Shown in pieces: positions 32,698 through 43,249 of a DNA stretch of 64,000 nt. A program made the translations under genes and the position numbers. Under the pieces are notes generated by a model that had not been told where the DNA came from, did not search any database, and saw only the letters and a program-made list of their open reading frames with translations. The stretch is from Thereva unica (lineage: Eukaryota > Arthropoda > Insecta > Diptera > Therevidae). The stretch covers positions 10,032,501 to 10,096,500 of the forward strand of contig OX465282.1 in assembly GCA_949987705.1 (NCBI GenBank), in the 5' to 3' direction. How positions within the stretch are numbered: the stretch's first letter is position 1; each line of letters opens with the position of its first letter.

Positions 32698-32745
32698 GTG
32701 GTGTAGCAAGATAAATTTTCAGAGAGGGGGAGGGGGGGGGGGGGA
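32698..32745 (+). repeat. hAT-like terminal sequence with G tract
   Basis: CAGTGGTGTAGCAAG is followed within 30 bp by a long G tract. The CAGTGGCGTAGC-type end is typical of hAT MITEs. A similar inverted piece, CTACGCCAGTG with a G tract, lies at 38383-38428. No partner end is seen nearby, so this is a fragment. Confidence 0.4.
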
Positions 32746-32834
32746 ATAGTGATAGCTCGAGTCCTGGCTTTTAAACATTATCCTTCAAAATATAGATACT
32801 TTTAAAAAGTTTTTGATGATGGAGCACGTCCTAA

Positions 32835-33790
32835 CGCTCCAAACATTTTTGCAGCTTTCCTAGCCCCAACAGGACGACCTACAAAGTCAGTTGGATATTT
32901 CTGATCCCATACAGAAGGGTGCCGAATGTTGCCACAGTGAAGGGGAATTTTCGGGATACTTCTTCAATGAGGGCAGTCTGAGCTCGCAAATCGTAGTGGA
33001 GTACACTGAGATCACTCATTCATTAGAAGAAGATCTCCTTAGAGGCCCACTTGCGGGCAATTTCTGCTCAATCGACAGGCGACCCGAAAAAAAACCGCCC
33101 GCTTAAAGAAGACGTTTTAGACGATTTTTGGAAGCTGTCTACTCCGGACTCTGCGTGGCCCCTAAACGAAGAGAGATAAAAATTTCTACGAAGAGGGTTA
33201 GATCCTCTGGATCCTCTCCATCCATACCCTTTTGAAAAGCCTTCCGAAGTCCGACGCACCCATAATGAAGCCAGAACTACAGTGTCAGGAAAAAATTGCT
33301 TGCAATTGCCTATCCTCAGACTATCCTGACCACGGAACAACTAGTTCCCATGCAAGGGAGTTTTCTGGAAGCGATAGCCGAGTTGGGACAGGGCTCAGAA
33401 CAGCCCAGGTTCCTAGGTGTTACTGCGTGCCCAGGATAGTTCGCCTGTACGGACTCGGCTCCAGCCATGTGACTGAATGGTGGAGTAAAGGAGCGATCGT
33501 GGTGTAAGGATGCAGGAGTGATGAGCACTCCACAAAGCCCACCATTCACTGAGATTATATTTTCGGAGAACGAGAGGTCTGTTGACGAGCTGGGGCGGAC
33601 GAGAGCCCAAATTTGCTACAAGTTTGGTTGGCCACAGCTTAGGTTCATACCATAGGCATAAAAGTCTATGACCAAAACTGTTCCCAGCTAAACTTACATT
33701 GTCCCCTCAGCGACCGTGAGAACCTCGCGAGCAACCATTTCCACCTCGATCACCAAGGAAGCAGAAAAGCCGAGGTTACCAACTGAAGCC
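32835..33790 (+). repeat. Uncharacterised coding repeat, copy 2
   Basis: This is a direct, diverged copy of 17845-18900. Readable segments are MDISDPIQKGAECCHSEGEF, EYTEITHSLEEDLLRGPLAG and RRPEKKPPA, then in a shifted frame ILTTEQLVPMQGSFLEAIAE followed by GQGSEQPRFLGVTACPG. A 71-codon frame is open at 32891-33106. Substitutions keep the same residues as copy 1 at many positions while nucleotides differ, so the ancestral sequence was probably coding. The DUF4780-like resemblance is tentative. Confidence 0.55.
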
Positions 33791-34436
33791 TCCCAGGAGT
33801 CTGCTCCGGGAATGGTAGACGTAAATTGCTCGAATGCCAAGATCGTGGCGTGATTTTTTTATGTGGAAGAGTCTTAGCTTAGGTATCACCCTTGATACTA
33901 CCAGTCCGCCATGTCGTTTACTTAATGGTACAAAGTCTGGTTGTAGCTCGAAGATAGAAAAGGGATATGATAGGTTAAAGGTAAGCTGAGCCACAACAGT
34001 CGGAGTTAGCAGGAGACTGCCTCGTCGGAGTGTTATGCCCATTGAAACAAGAGAATCCCGCTAACCAGCCGACAAAGGCCGTGACGCAAGAACAGTCACA
34101 TGGGGCCAGTCCAAACTAGTTTGAAGTCACTCTCGTTTCTGTCGTCCCGTGTATGGATTTCCACTTTCGTTCAGGGGCAAGCAGTCAACTCGTGTTCGGA
34201 GAGCTTAAATCTATTTTTATTGATACATACTTTGCAATATTGCTAGTATTTTTCTATTAATTCTCGGTTCTTATGACAAGTGATTCTACTCCCCAAATTC
34301 CGCAAATCCCGCGGATCCCGCATGTCTAGTCCCGCATTACTGATTCCGCAAAAATGGTGCGGGATCCCGCGAATGCGGGATTGGATTCCCTAATTGGAAC
34401 CTATTGAAGTAAACTAAAATATTTGTCCTAGAAAGA
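33791..34436. other. No gene seen; short inverted CCCGC words
   Basis: Only short frames occur. A cluster of CCGCGGATCCCGCA and GCGGGATCCCGCG words at 34310-34375 can fold back on itself and may be a degenerate element end. Confidence 0.3.
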
Positions 34437-34812
34437 GGCCGTGTTTTTTTAATGAGCTATATAGTTCTTCCCCATACAAATCTGAAAACCCCAGTTCTAT
34501 CCAGGTTTTTCTGGGTCTCTATCGGGGTTACTGGGAAATTTAAAAATTTCCCTGTTTTAAAGAATGCGGCTAACTTCAAGTGAAAGGAGAAATGTCACTT
34601 TCGTTGCACGTTTTTGGCTGTGAGGTTGTTGTGGAGCAATGGACGATAATTTGTAAGTAAAATAATTAAAAAATATTTACTAAAATTAAGATGTATTAAA
34701 TTTGCTTTCTAGAGAAAGGCATTTATGGACTATTCCCGAAACAAAAGCCCTCCTTTCTTGCTATGCGACAAGAAAAGAAGAATTTAACCATGTAAGAAAG
34801 CGGAAATATGTA

Positions 34813-36487
34813 CACTATATCAAAAAATTGTACGTACACCAAATATTTTTATACATAAATGCAAATTTCACTTACAAAGTAAAATATTTATTTCTTCAAC
34901 TTTTTACAAAAAATTAAGAAATGATATTCTCAATTTAAAAAAACAAACATAACAACAAAATATTTCCCCATTTCTCAGAAATTCTAATAAAACATGGTCA
35001 AGAAATTCTACGTACACCAAAAAATTGCACGTACGATATAGACAAATATGGTAAAGAGACAATTCTCCTTTATTTTATTGGGTATTCGAATGCAGAGTGG
35101 TATATACAGTGAATTTTATACCATTTCAAGTTCATTTTCGAAAAGCTGGAGTGTTAATAAGCGAATTTTAACAATTCAAGATACTTTTTTTTATACAAAA
35201 CACAAAAAATGGATAAAGCACACAGTAAAGTACCTATTGGCATTAAAAAGTTAATTGTAAAACTTAAGCAAGATGACAAAAGTTATTTCCAAATATCAGT
35301 AATTGTTGGTAGGCCTCGTTCAACTGTGCAAACAGTACTAGCAAATTATAAAAAAATCGTTCTTTTGAAATGGCACCTGGTAGAGGACGCAAGAGAGCGT
35401 TTTCGACAAACATACAACGCGCAATTGAAAGAATGGTGAAAGCTGACCCCAAAGTAAGTGCTCCGAAGATAGCAGGAGAGTTACAGAAATCTCTCAACAT
35501 TTCGGTAAGTTCACAAACTGTTCGAAACTTTCTTCATAAGAAAGGTTATAAAGGTTGCGTTATCAGCCAAGAAGTCCTTTACATCTGAAAAAACGTTAGA
35601 AAGCGACTAGCTTACGCTAACGAATTTGTTACTAAGCCGGAAGACTTTTGGAAGACGGTTGTATTTGTGGATTAACCTAAATTTAATATTTTTGGTTCTG
35701 ATGGGCGAAGATTTGTATGGAGAAAAGAAGGTACCAGGCTCGATAAGAAAGAATTGACACCAACAGTTAAGCACGGTGGAGGTAGCTTGTTGGTATGGGG
35801 AGCAATGGGTGCTGGTGGGGTTGGCGATCTAGTATTTATTGAAACAACCATGGATAAGAAAAAAATATTTGGACATTTTGAAACATCATTTGAAATCAAG
35901 TGCTAAAAAAATTGGAATAGTAAAAGATATAATACTAGTTCAAGCTAACGATCCTAAACATAACTCCAAACTAGTGAGAGAATGGTTGCTATATATTATT
36001 AAGTCAACACTGCCACATCCTCCCCAGTCACCAGATCTTAATCCCATCGAGGATCTTTGGGATCTTTTAGAACGGCGGCTTCGTGAGCACAGCATTAGCA
36101 GCCAAGAGGTTCTAAAGCTAAAATTGTCGAAGAATGGAGTAAAATCTCAATCAGTGAAACGCAAAAACTTGTTTTTTCAATGAAAAACCGCCTTAAAGAG
36201 GTAATCCAACAAAAAGGAGGTCATACGTATGGGTACCCATTATTAATAACATATTCTATTATGTTGAACGTGCAATTTTTTGGTGTATGTAGAATTTTTT
36301 GACCATGTTTTATTACAATTTCTGAGAAATGGAGAAATACTTTGTTGTTATGTTTGTTTTTTTAAATTGAGAATATCATTTGTTAATTTTTTGTAAAAAG
36401 TTGAAGAAATAAATATTTTACTTTGTAAGTGAAATTTGCATTTATTTATAAAAAAATTTGGTGTACGTACAATTTTTTGATATAGTG
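34813..36487 (+). mobile_element. Tc1/mariner transposon with ~225-bp IR/DR termini
   Basis: The ends CACTATATCAAAAAATTG (34813) and the inverse (to 36487) are flanked by TA. Terminal repeats extend about 225 bp. Each has an outer and an inner TACGTACACC-type motif (left about 34830 and 35009, right inverted), the IR/DR plan of some Tc1 elements. It contains a degenerate transposase. It inserted in the Myb/SANT exon of the host element. Confidence 0.9.
35209..36245 (+). pseudogene. Tc1 transposase, inactive
   Basis: The N-terminal helix-turn-helix part reads MDKAHSKVPIGIKKLIVKLK and VIVGRPRSTVQTVLANYKK. It shifts frame to MAPGRGRKRAFSTNIQRAIE, the second DNA-binding half and linker with a GRKR motif. 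The DDE domain has VVFVD then a stop, then PKFNIFGSDGRRFVWRKEGT, then GGGSLLVWGAMGAGGVGDL. After another shift come VQANDPKHNSKLVREWL and PPQSPDLNPIEDLWDLLERR. Families with this motif normally have QDNDPKH, so the second catalytic Asp is Ala here. With one stop and at least two shifts the enzyme cannot work. Confidence 0.85.
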
Positions 36488-37220
36488 TATACACAAACAT
36501 TGTAGAAGACTTAAGAGGGCTCGAAATTTTGGTACTTTTTCCCTAAAAAAGCTAAAACTTAATAATATATTTATTTTTAGGAAACTCCAGTGACCGCACA
36601 ACAACTCGAAAAAAAAAATTAAGAATTTGCTGCGAGCCTTCAAAGCGGCAAAGGACAATGAGGGCCGCACTGGGGCAACGCCGGCAGCAATCAATTCTTT
36701 CCAAGAGGAAATGGAAGAGATTTTTGGCGAGAGGGCGCTGGTTAGTGCGAAGTTCACTATAAACAGCTTCGCGCCTGCACCGTTGCGCACGGTGCCCCCC
36801 ACCAGTGCAAGTGTGGCGCCGCCAACTTCATCCCGTGCGGTGCCGTCAACTTCAACAAGTCTGGCGCCGGCCGCTTACTCAAGCGCAGTGCCTTCTTCAA
36901 TTGCGGTGTCGTGCGGTTCAAGTGCGGCGGCGTCCGCTTCCTCTACAGTGTTAAGTGCGGGGCCGTCTATTCGGCGTCCTTCACCAGCGAAGTTGGCCTT
37001 TAGGAGCAAGCGGCGGCGGCTGGAAGAAGAAGATAGGCGGGATAGCCGCTTCGAAATGAAGAAGGAGCTTCTGTTGTTCCTCAATGAGGAGAGGAACAAG
37101 CACCACACAGTATGGGTGAACAATTTGGGTAAATAGGTAAGATAAATTTGTTATTTGAAGAACCACTCATGATATCAACTAATATTAACTTGCACATGGC
37201 TCCGACACTTGCATTTGTAG

Positions 37221-37504
37221 TTAAGAACAGGGCCCTAATTATTGAATACGATTCGATTGAAATTAATCGAAAATCGTAAATGTGGCATTTCTTGAATTGC
37301 AGATATTTTCACTTTTCTGGCAAAAATTGTAACAAAATGTTAACACGATTCAACTTACGACTACTCAATTTGAGTAAATTGTTAACATTTTGTTACAATT
37401 TTTGCCAGAAAAGTGAAAATATCTGCAATTCAAGAAATACCTCATTTACGATTTACGATTAACTTCAATCGAATCGTATTCAATAATTAGGGCCCTGTTC
37501 TTAA
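37221..37504. mobile_element. 284-bp near-perfect palindrome (foldback MITE), TTAA ends
   Basis: The left arm begins TTAAGAACAGGGCCCTAATT and the right arm ends with its inverse. Matching continues for about 130 bp per arm, with few differences, to a short centre near 37360-37375 (ACTCAATTTGAGT). TTAA lies at both outer ends (37221-37224, 37501-37504). Because TTAA is self-complementary, it could be either a piggyBac-type target duplication or the tip of the inverted repeat. Confidence 0.85.
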
Positions 37505-38150
37505 GCGAAGCAAAGGCAGCGCGACAAGAACTATTATGAAGGAAAGGCTGGGACTACACTGAGATAAGAGGCGTCCAAAAAAATTTAAGTGCAAACTGCG
37601 TGGAAGGAGATCTACTGCACCAGAGTGCCAGAAATCCAAGACTCAAAGACAAAGGCCGACGGTTGCGGAGTACGATGTTGAAGGAGGCATAGGGGAATTA
37701 AAATCTATCAAACAAATTGAGAAGGTATTAAATTTTTCCACGCGTTAACCACGACAGTTTCAAACACGATCACAACCGCCACTACCGCAAACAGAAGAGG
37801 CCGATTATCTCTTACTGCAGAACGAAACACCGTGCAATTTATGTTATCCTAATTACCGCAATGTACACCACCTATTATTTATTGCCACTTATTTCTCTTG
37901 ATTTTTCTTATTATTTTAGCTAAGCGCAATCACTTATCCAAATTGATTGTCGCACCCAAAGTTATACCGGAAACTATCCGCGGTACGATCTCTTAACTAT
38001 GTAAAATGTTTTAATTATTCACTTCACTTTAAGTATTCACTTGGTCACCGGAATCGCAACAAAACCAAACTCTAAAATCACAAAATGCAGAAAGTGATTG
38101 TTTACCGTTGAGCTATAAACACCACGAAGATAGCCTCAGTTGAGGTTTTG
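37505..38150. other. Right interior of the Myb element; no domain recognised
   Basis: The first 200 bp has balanced composition and reads in pieces such as EIRGVQKNLSANCVEG, but stops occur in all frames. Thereafter it is AT-rich. It may be remnant coding of the host element. Confidence 0.3.
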
Positions 38151-38222
38151 GAAAATTTCCCTTGCCGTTTTTTTAATGAACTCAAAACCTCGCAAAACCC
38201 AGTTCATTAAAAAAACGCGGCC

Positions 38223-40088
38223 AGAGACACTGTGATTAGAAAGACACATGTCGAAAATCATTTTTGTGTTAACTAAAATTTTGTAAAAAGGTGAGTTTTA
38301 TAGTGTATTTTCTTCGCGTTAAATGTACCATCAAAATTACAAAATGATATAAATGTTTAATTTTCCCTCATAGAAAAGGCGTTTCGGGGGGGGGGGGGTT
38401 CGTCCCCACAGTCCCCCTCGCTCCTACGCCAGTGCCCTGTGTGTTTAACATTTCCCGTGCAGAGAGAAGAAAACTTCTCCAACCGCATTAATTGTTGAGT
38501 AATTATTGATTCATCAAATTATAAATAATTGATTGACTTCTGACTAAAATCGCATCAAAAATCAATTAACCTTTCATAATCCCGGGTTTTTGTTTTTCAC
38601 TTCTATTTTTTGTAATAAATCTGATATTTTTTATTTAAATGTGATTTTCAATAATATTCCATCAGCCCTCGGCCCCCTCGATACCTTTTCTAGAGTATGA
38701 CGGATTATGAGTGGAAAAGCGGGGGAGAGTTTTTCTTTAAATAATTCTGGGTCCCAAATCAATTATTTCTAACAGAACAAACGTGGGCTGTTTTTGACAA
38801 CACTGGCTGGCAACAGGCTCATTTTCACCTGCAGAACAAGACATAAATAAAAGGTGTGTGTTTTTTTTATTTTATTTTATCATTCAAAAAGCAAATTTTC
38901 ACCCAATTTTATTATACAATGCCATTTCTTTTATTTATAACTTTTATTGGAATCGTTTCGATATTTATAGACCGATTCTAGGAATTATTTGGTTGTCGGA
39001 AGAACCTTTAGGACTTGTCTTTACAACTTGTTGGGGATAAGTTGTCGGTAGGCGAATATGATTGACATAAGTAATGGAAAATAATTTTCTGTGGAAGAAG
39101 ATAAATTTTCTAATAATTTTCTTTTAGAAAAAGAAAATAAACGAGGATTTTGTGTGTAATTCGAAAGAACAGGAATTGAAATTTCAAGCCTATACAGAAG
39201 GGAAAGTTAGAATTCATAAATTTATTATGTAGGCTTTTAAGAAAACCTTTCACCTTTATATGACCTATTAGAGAAGTGAATTTCTCCACCTGGGTGATTT
39301 GTGTGTGCGTGAGAATAAGTTGAAAATTATCAATACGCTGCAGCTCCGGTGGTATAGGGGGTCTGACATAATACAATTTTTTTTTTCATCATCAACCAAT
39401 TTCGGTATCGAATTCCTAGAAACTAGGACTAAAGTTATGATTCCAATCAGCGCTGTCACTTTTCAGGGTTCGCTGTGGAGTATTTTGACCGAAAAAGTGG
39501 AGTAGATTGAACTTTTAGCGTGTATATACCCAGCGGGAAATGGAGTGCTTCAATAGCCTTCTTTGAGCACTCCAAAATGAGCTTACAGTGCTCCCGTTCC
39601 CATACCAGTTCCATATATTTTTAAACATTGCATGTCATTGCAGGGGGGCATACATTTTTATGCTCCTCAAAAGTATTCTAGGAGCATTATAAAAAAGCTT
39701 TTTAAAAAAAAATATTCATGGTCGCCTGTGGGTATGTGATCCGGTATCGAAAAGCTTTTATTTTGTTCATCTTTTGCAGAAATTGCCTTTTTCTTTCCAA
39801 GCCCGAGAGTGGTTTCACCAAAGCAGTCCCCCAACTGAATTCTAACCACTTCCAAAGCTGCTTGTCCTCCGTGTCGAACGAGAGAGGGACTATTTATTGA
39901 GTATGCTAATGTCACATTTTATGGTTACGAAGATAATTTCCGGTTTTCTTTTTTTCAATAAAATTTATGAAAATGCTCATAATTTCCCTTTACTTGTTCT
40001 TTGCAACGCTTTGGAAGTAACTATTCATTATTTATATGCACATTAAGTTCAAGTTTGACTGAACTCCGAATTTTTGCAACGCTCTAGC
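38223..40088. other. No gene seen; one hAT-like end with G tract
   Basis: There are only short frames. At 38383-38428 a G tract is followed by TCCTACGCCAGTG, the inverse of a CACTGGCGTAGGA hAT-like terminus. Nothing else is recognised. Confidence 0.4.
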
Positions 40089-40340
40089 CCAGCGGTTGGC
40101 AACCTAAGGTACGCGATATGTGATGACACTCCACACACTACCATCGCGTCGGCATGCCCTTTCATATTTATGCGCGACTGTTAAAGAGGCATGCGCACTT
40201 GCTTCTTTGATCTATATGTATCAGAGTTCTCACGCGTACACACTATATAAGGAATAGACTCTACCGCCCGACGCGGACACGGTTCACTTGATATAAAGAT
40301 TCTCCATTCAGTCATTCACATACAGGCCGCCGCGCCGGCA
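40089..40340 (+). mobile_element. hAT-like element fragment
   Basis: CAGCGGTTGGCAACC at 40089 matches the usual hAT terminal pattern CAGnGnTnnnCAAC. It is followed by GC-rich sequence with TATATAAGGA near 40247. No matching inverted end or 8-bp duplication was found, so it is likely a truncated or MITE-type fragment. Confidence 0.45.
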
Positions 40341-40821
40341 GGCCGTGGGCTCCTAAAATGGACTCCGTAAATACAGAGATACAGTGAAGTCAAGTGTGAT
40401 TTAAGTTGTGGAATGTTACGACACCGCAAGTAGCATTAAATAATTTAATGAACATTCAGCAAATTTATTAAGTCAATTTAGGTCTGTGCCATATGAACAC
40501 TCATGGTCGTACTTTAGGTTACGTACGGTTACGGTACGGCACGTCATATTTGGTTCAGATTTTTGTCGGCTGGTTAGCGGAATTCACTTGTTTCAAGAGA
40601 TAAAACAATCAACGAGAGTGTCTCTCGCGAAGAATGGGAAGTGAAGTGAAGTTAGGTACCTTTGCGTATAAATGTATGAGAAGTGGAAATGAAGTGGAAG
40701 TTACGTCTACTTAATTGGAAGTTACGTCTAGTTCAGTTCTGCGTTACTTTTAATTTGGGTTTGGCCTTCTGGTTGAGCTTGCCGCTATTGAGGATATTGG
40801 CGAAATCTAACTCTAGTTGGA

Positions 40822-41110
40822 GGCCTCGTTAGTCTAAAGGGTAAGGCGCCTGGCTACCATCCCAGAGATCCCGGCTTCGAATCCTGGCAGCATCGCGGTC
40901 CTACGCTTTTCCCACTTAACTACATAACTCTCCTCTTTCTTCTTCCGTCTTTAATATTCCTCCTGTCATAGCCTTCGCTAGCCCTTCCCCACTCCACCAA
41001 GCGCATGTCATCGGCTGGTTGATGAGATTCTACTCGTTTCAGGAGGCATAACAATCCAGCGAGTTGTTTTTCGATGCCCCATGTCAGAGTCACGATAGTA
41101 TTGGTTGGGA
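40822..41110 (+). mobile_element. tRNA-derived SINE, copy 2
   Basis: The head GGCCTCGTTAGTCTAAAGGG holds a pol III A box (TTAGTCTAAAGGG). The B box GGCTTCGAATCC lies at about 40872. The body matches copy 1 (6543-6874): CTTCCCCACTCCACCAAGCG, then TACTCGTTTCAGGAGGCATA and GTCAGAGTCACGATAGTA. The head is about 10% different from copy 1. A more diverged stretch at 40558-40640 (GGCTGGTTAGCGGAATTCAC, TTGTTTCAAGAGATAAAACA) looks like a third partial copy just upstream. Confidence 0.75.
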
Positions 41111-41752
41111 GTAGGTGCAATGAAATATCGTGGCTTGGCTGTGGCAGTTCTTTCCTTCACTTCTTTCTCTCTCTCTCTCTGTCTTCACTATGTTCCGACT
41201 AGAGCTTGCTGTTCGACATTGCACTCTATACAAAAAAAATAGATTGTCGACAGTATAAAGGGGCTTTCTTGAGCCTCTAGTCTTTTAAATAACCTACGTG
41301 GTTAGTTGCTGCGCGCTTCGCGGCTCACAGCAAGGTAAGTGCGTCAAAATAGATGGTATCTCCGAGATCTTCCCACACCACAACCCCCGACGAGCCTTAA
41401 TGTGTTTGCTATTGTGGAACGGTGATTAAAATCTACAGTTTTTTGAATGAGGGTCTGAGGTTGGCTTCCTAAGGTTGTAACGGTCAATTTTGCCTAAATA
41501 TCTACTTGACTAAAAATTACTGTGGGGAAGAAAATCGAGTAGTTGGTTGGGAACAAAAAGGTAGGCGGGGAGAAAGGAAAAAGAAAAATTGAGTTCGAAT
41601 TTTGAGAGATGCATAAATTTACAGCAAAAATTTTTGGTTCGGAAAAATTTAAAATTAAATAAAAAAGAAAAAATTGGATCTGGATTCCATAGCCCCCATT
41701 CGATGTCCGTTTTAATTTTAAATATTAATTACGAGTTTTAATTAAAAAAATA

Positions 41753-41917
41753 ATGGATGTAGACAGCGATGAAGACTATTACGAGCAAGAAGAATTCCTC
41801 AGTTATGCAGATTTCGAATCCAATCTCATGCCACAAGAACTAGAAGATCCCAACCTGCAGGATCTGTTGACTTCAGTGTCGGAAGCCCCGGATTCCAACC
41901 GGTCGGATTGCGCGTAA
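41753..41917 (+). CDS. Small acidic ORF, 54 aa, or first exon of a spliced gene
   Basis: ATG at 41753 follows an A-rich leader and opens MDVDSDEDYYEQEEFLSYAD, continuing FESNLMPQELEDPNLQDLL and ending SNRSDCA at TAA 41915. A strong donor GTAAGT begins at 41914, so this could be an exon. The acidic start and the (F/Y)xDFES..LEDPNL pattern faintly recall the N-terminus of TFIIIC subunit 6-type proteins in insects; that is a guess. No obvious continuing exon was recognised downstream. Confidence 0.3.
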   Translation: MDVDSDEDYYEQEEFLSYADFESNLMPQELEDPNLQDLLTSVSEAPDSNRSDCA

Positions 41918-42306
41918 GTTTTTGGGTATAATTTGTAAGTAGGATTCCCGACGGAAGGCTGCTAGGCAAAACGTGAGGGCCAGAACCAGGAGGAGTGGTA
42001 GCAAGCCTTGATCGTGACGGTCGGTGCCGTATTTAACAGAGCGCTGCCCGACGCTGCCCACTCGCTTTGTAGAGGAAGAATTTTGCACACCGCCCGGTCC
42101 TCCCAGAAGTTAACCCTCAGTTCGAATTGCGGCTACCAGACCAGGAAGATTAGCGGCTAGTCCTCCTCCAGCTTGGATGGTATTTGCTTCTGGACACATA
42201 ACTTTTATAGTTAATTTTTATAGTTCTTCTTGTAATGATTCCATTTACATAGACACATTTTGGTTTGTTTTTTTATTTACTAACATACACTTTTCAGGTT
42301 AAGTTA

Positions 42307-42771
42307 AGCCCTGGACAGACATGTGATTTCGATATCATAATATTGAGATCACGATATCAAAATAAAATAAGTAGTGACAGACATAATATTATGATATCTG
42401 TGGCAGTTGTATTTTTGACAGTTGGAATTTAAATTTCTAAGGAGAACCTGAAACTGGTTCGTATTCTACTTTAATAAATAGTTACTATAGTAACTATGCA
42501 AAACTAAACAAATATAAAAATTTTAAAGGTAACTTGATATTTCAAAAGAGCAAAAGTTTGAGTTTTTTTAATTTCCGCTAGCGAAAAATAGCGCTGCTCT
42601 CACTAGAAATTACTCATATCATGTTAATATTATGAAAATCAGCTGTGTTTCGATATTACGTTAATATCATGTTGTTGCGTTTTGATATTATGATATGGGG
42701 GTGACAGACATATCCGAATATTATAATATTAGGAATATTATGATATCGAAATCACATGTCTGTCCAGGGCT
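42307..42771. mobile_element. Harbinger-like MITE, TTA duplication
   Basis: The ends AGCCCTGGACAGACATGTGA (42307) and the exact inverse (to 42771) extend through TTTCGATATCATAATATT, about 38 bp perfect. TTA flanks both sides (42304-42306, 42772-42774). It is 465 bp and non-coding, and rich in ATATTATGATATC words near each end. Confidence 0.85.
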
Positions 42772-43249
42772 TTAGTACATATATTGATATAATAATCATT
42801 TTGATAGCCTTAGGTGACAACTTGTGAAGCAATTTATTAAGTTTTTATGAAGTCGTGTTTTGGTGACTCCTTGTTAGAATTATTTGCTTTAATCTTGCGT
42901 TGCTTACTTTCTTAATTTCTGTGTTGTTTTTTTTCGGGAATTTGTTCATCCGTAAATTGACCCAAACGTTTGTGTTAACGAATGTACAAAACGAGGAGTG
43001 TTGGTGCCAATACTGCGCGTTTTTTTTTCCTTCTTGATCCTCGGACTAATGTATATCTAAGAAAATTTCATTGTAAGTTCCTTGAAATTGATCATTTAAT
43101 AGGATAAAATAATATTTTTAATATCTGCCAAGGAGACCTATAATCATTAGTGAAATTGTTCCTTGTTCACTATGTTGTTTGGCATGTTGATTGCGCCTGT
43201 AAGATACAAGTTTATTGCAATGTATTAAAATGATTATAACTATTATGGC

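Larger units (their letters stand above)
34639..37135 (+). pseudogene. Myb/SANT-like (trihelix) gene interrupted by Tc1
   Basis: Exon 1 at 34639 encodes MDDNL. After a GTAAGT..TTTCTAG intron, exon 2 reads ERHLWTIPETKALLSCYATR and KEEFNHVRKRKYV. Here the Tc1 element splits it. After the transposon the frame continues YTNIVEDLRGLE, and removing the insert with one TA joins KRKYV and YTNIVEDL in frame. A further exon after TTTTTAG (about 36580) gives ETPVTAQQLEKK and, one base shifted, KNLLRAFKAAKDNEGRTGAT. A Ser/Pro/Ala-rich linker and a basic-acidic helical end LEEEDRRDSRFEMKKEL follow. The layout is a trihelix Myb domain with linker and dimerising tail. Broken by insertion and a frameshift. 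Confidence 0.7.
34437..38222. mobile_element. DNA transposon carrying a Myb/SANT gene
   Basis: The left end GGCCGTGTTTTTTTAATGA (34437) is matched by an inverted right end TCATTAAAAAAACGCGGCC (to 38222), with AGA on both sides (34434-34436, 38223-38225). The right terminal region also carries a second inverted CGTTTTTTTAATGAACT copy just inside. The interior includes a trihelix Myb/SANT-like gene, a Tc1 transposon inserted in it (34813-36487) and a 284-bp palindrome (37221-37504). No transposase of its own is recognised. It is likely Harbinger-related by gene content; that is inference. Confidence 0.6.

Noticed and set aside
40089..40560. Host promoter with TATATAAGG near 40247
   Set aside because: A TATA-like word after a hAT-like terminus without a supported downstream ORF is not enough.
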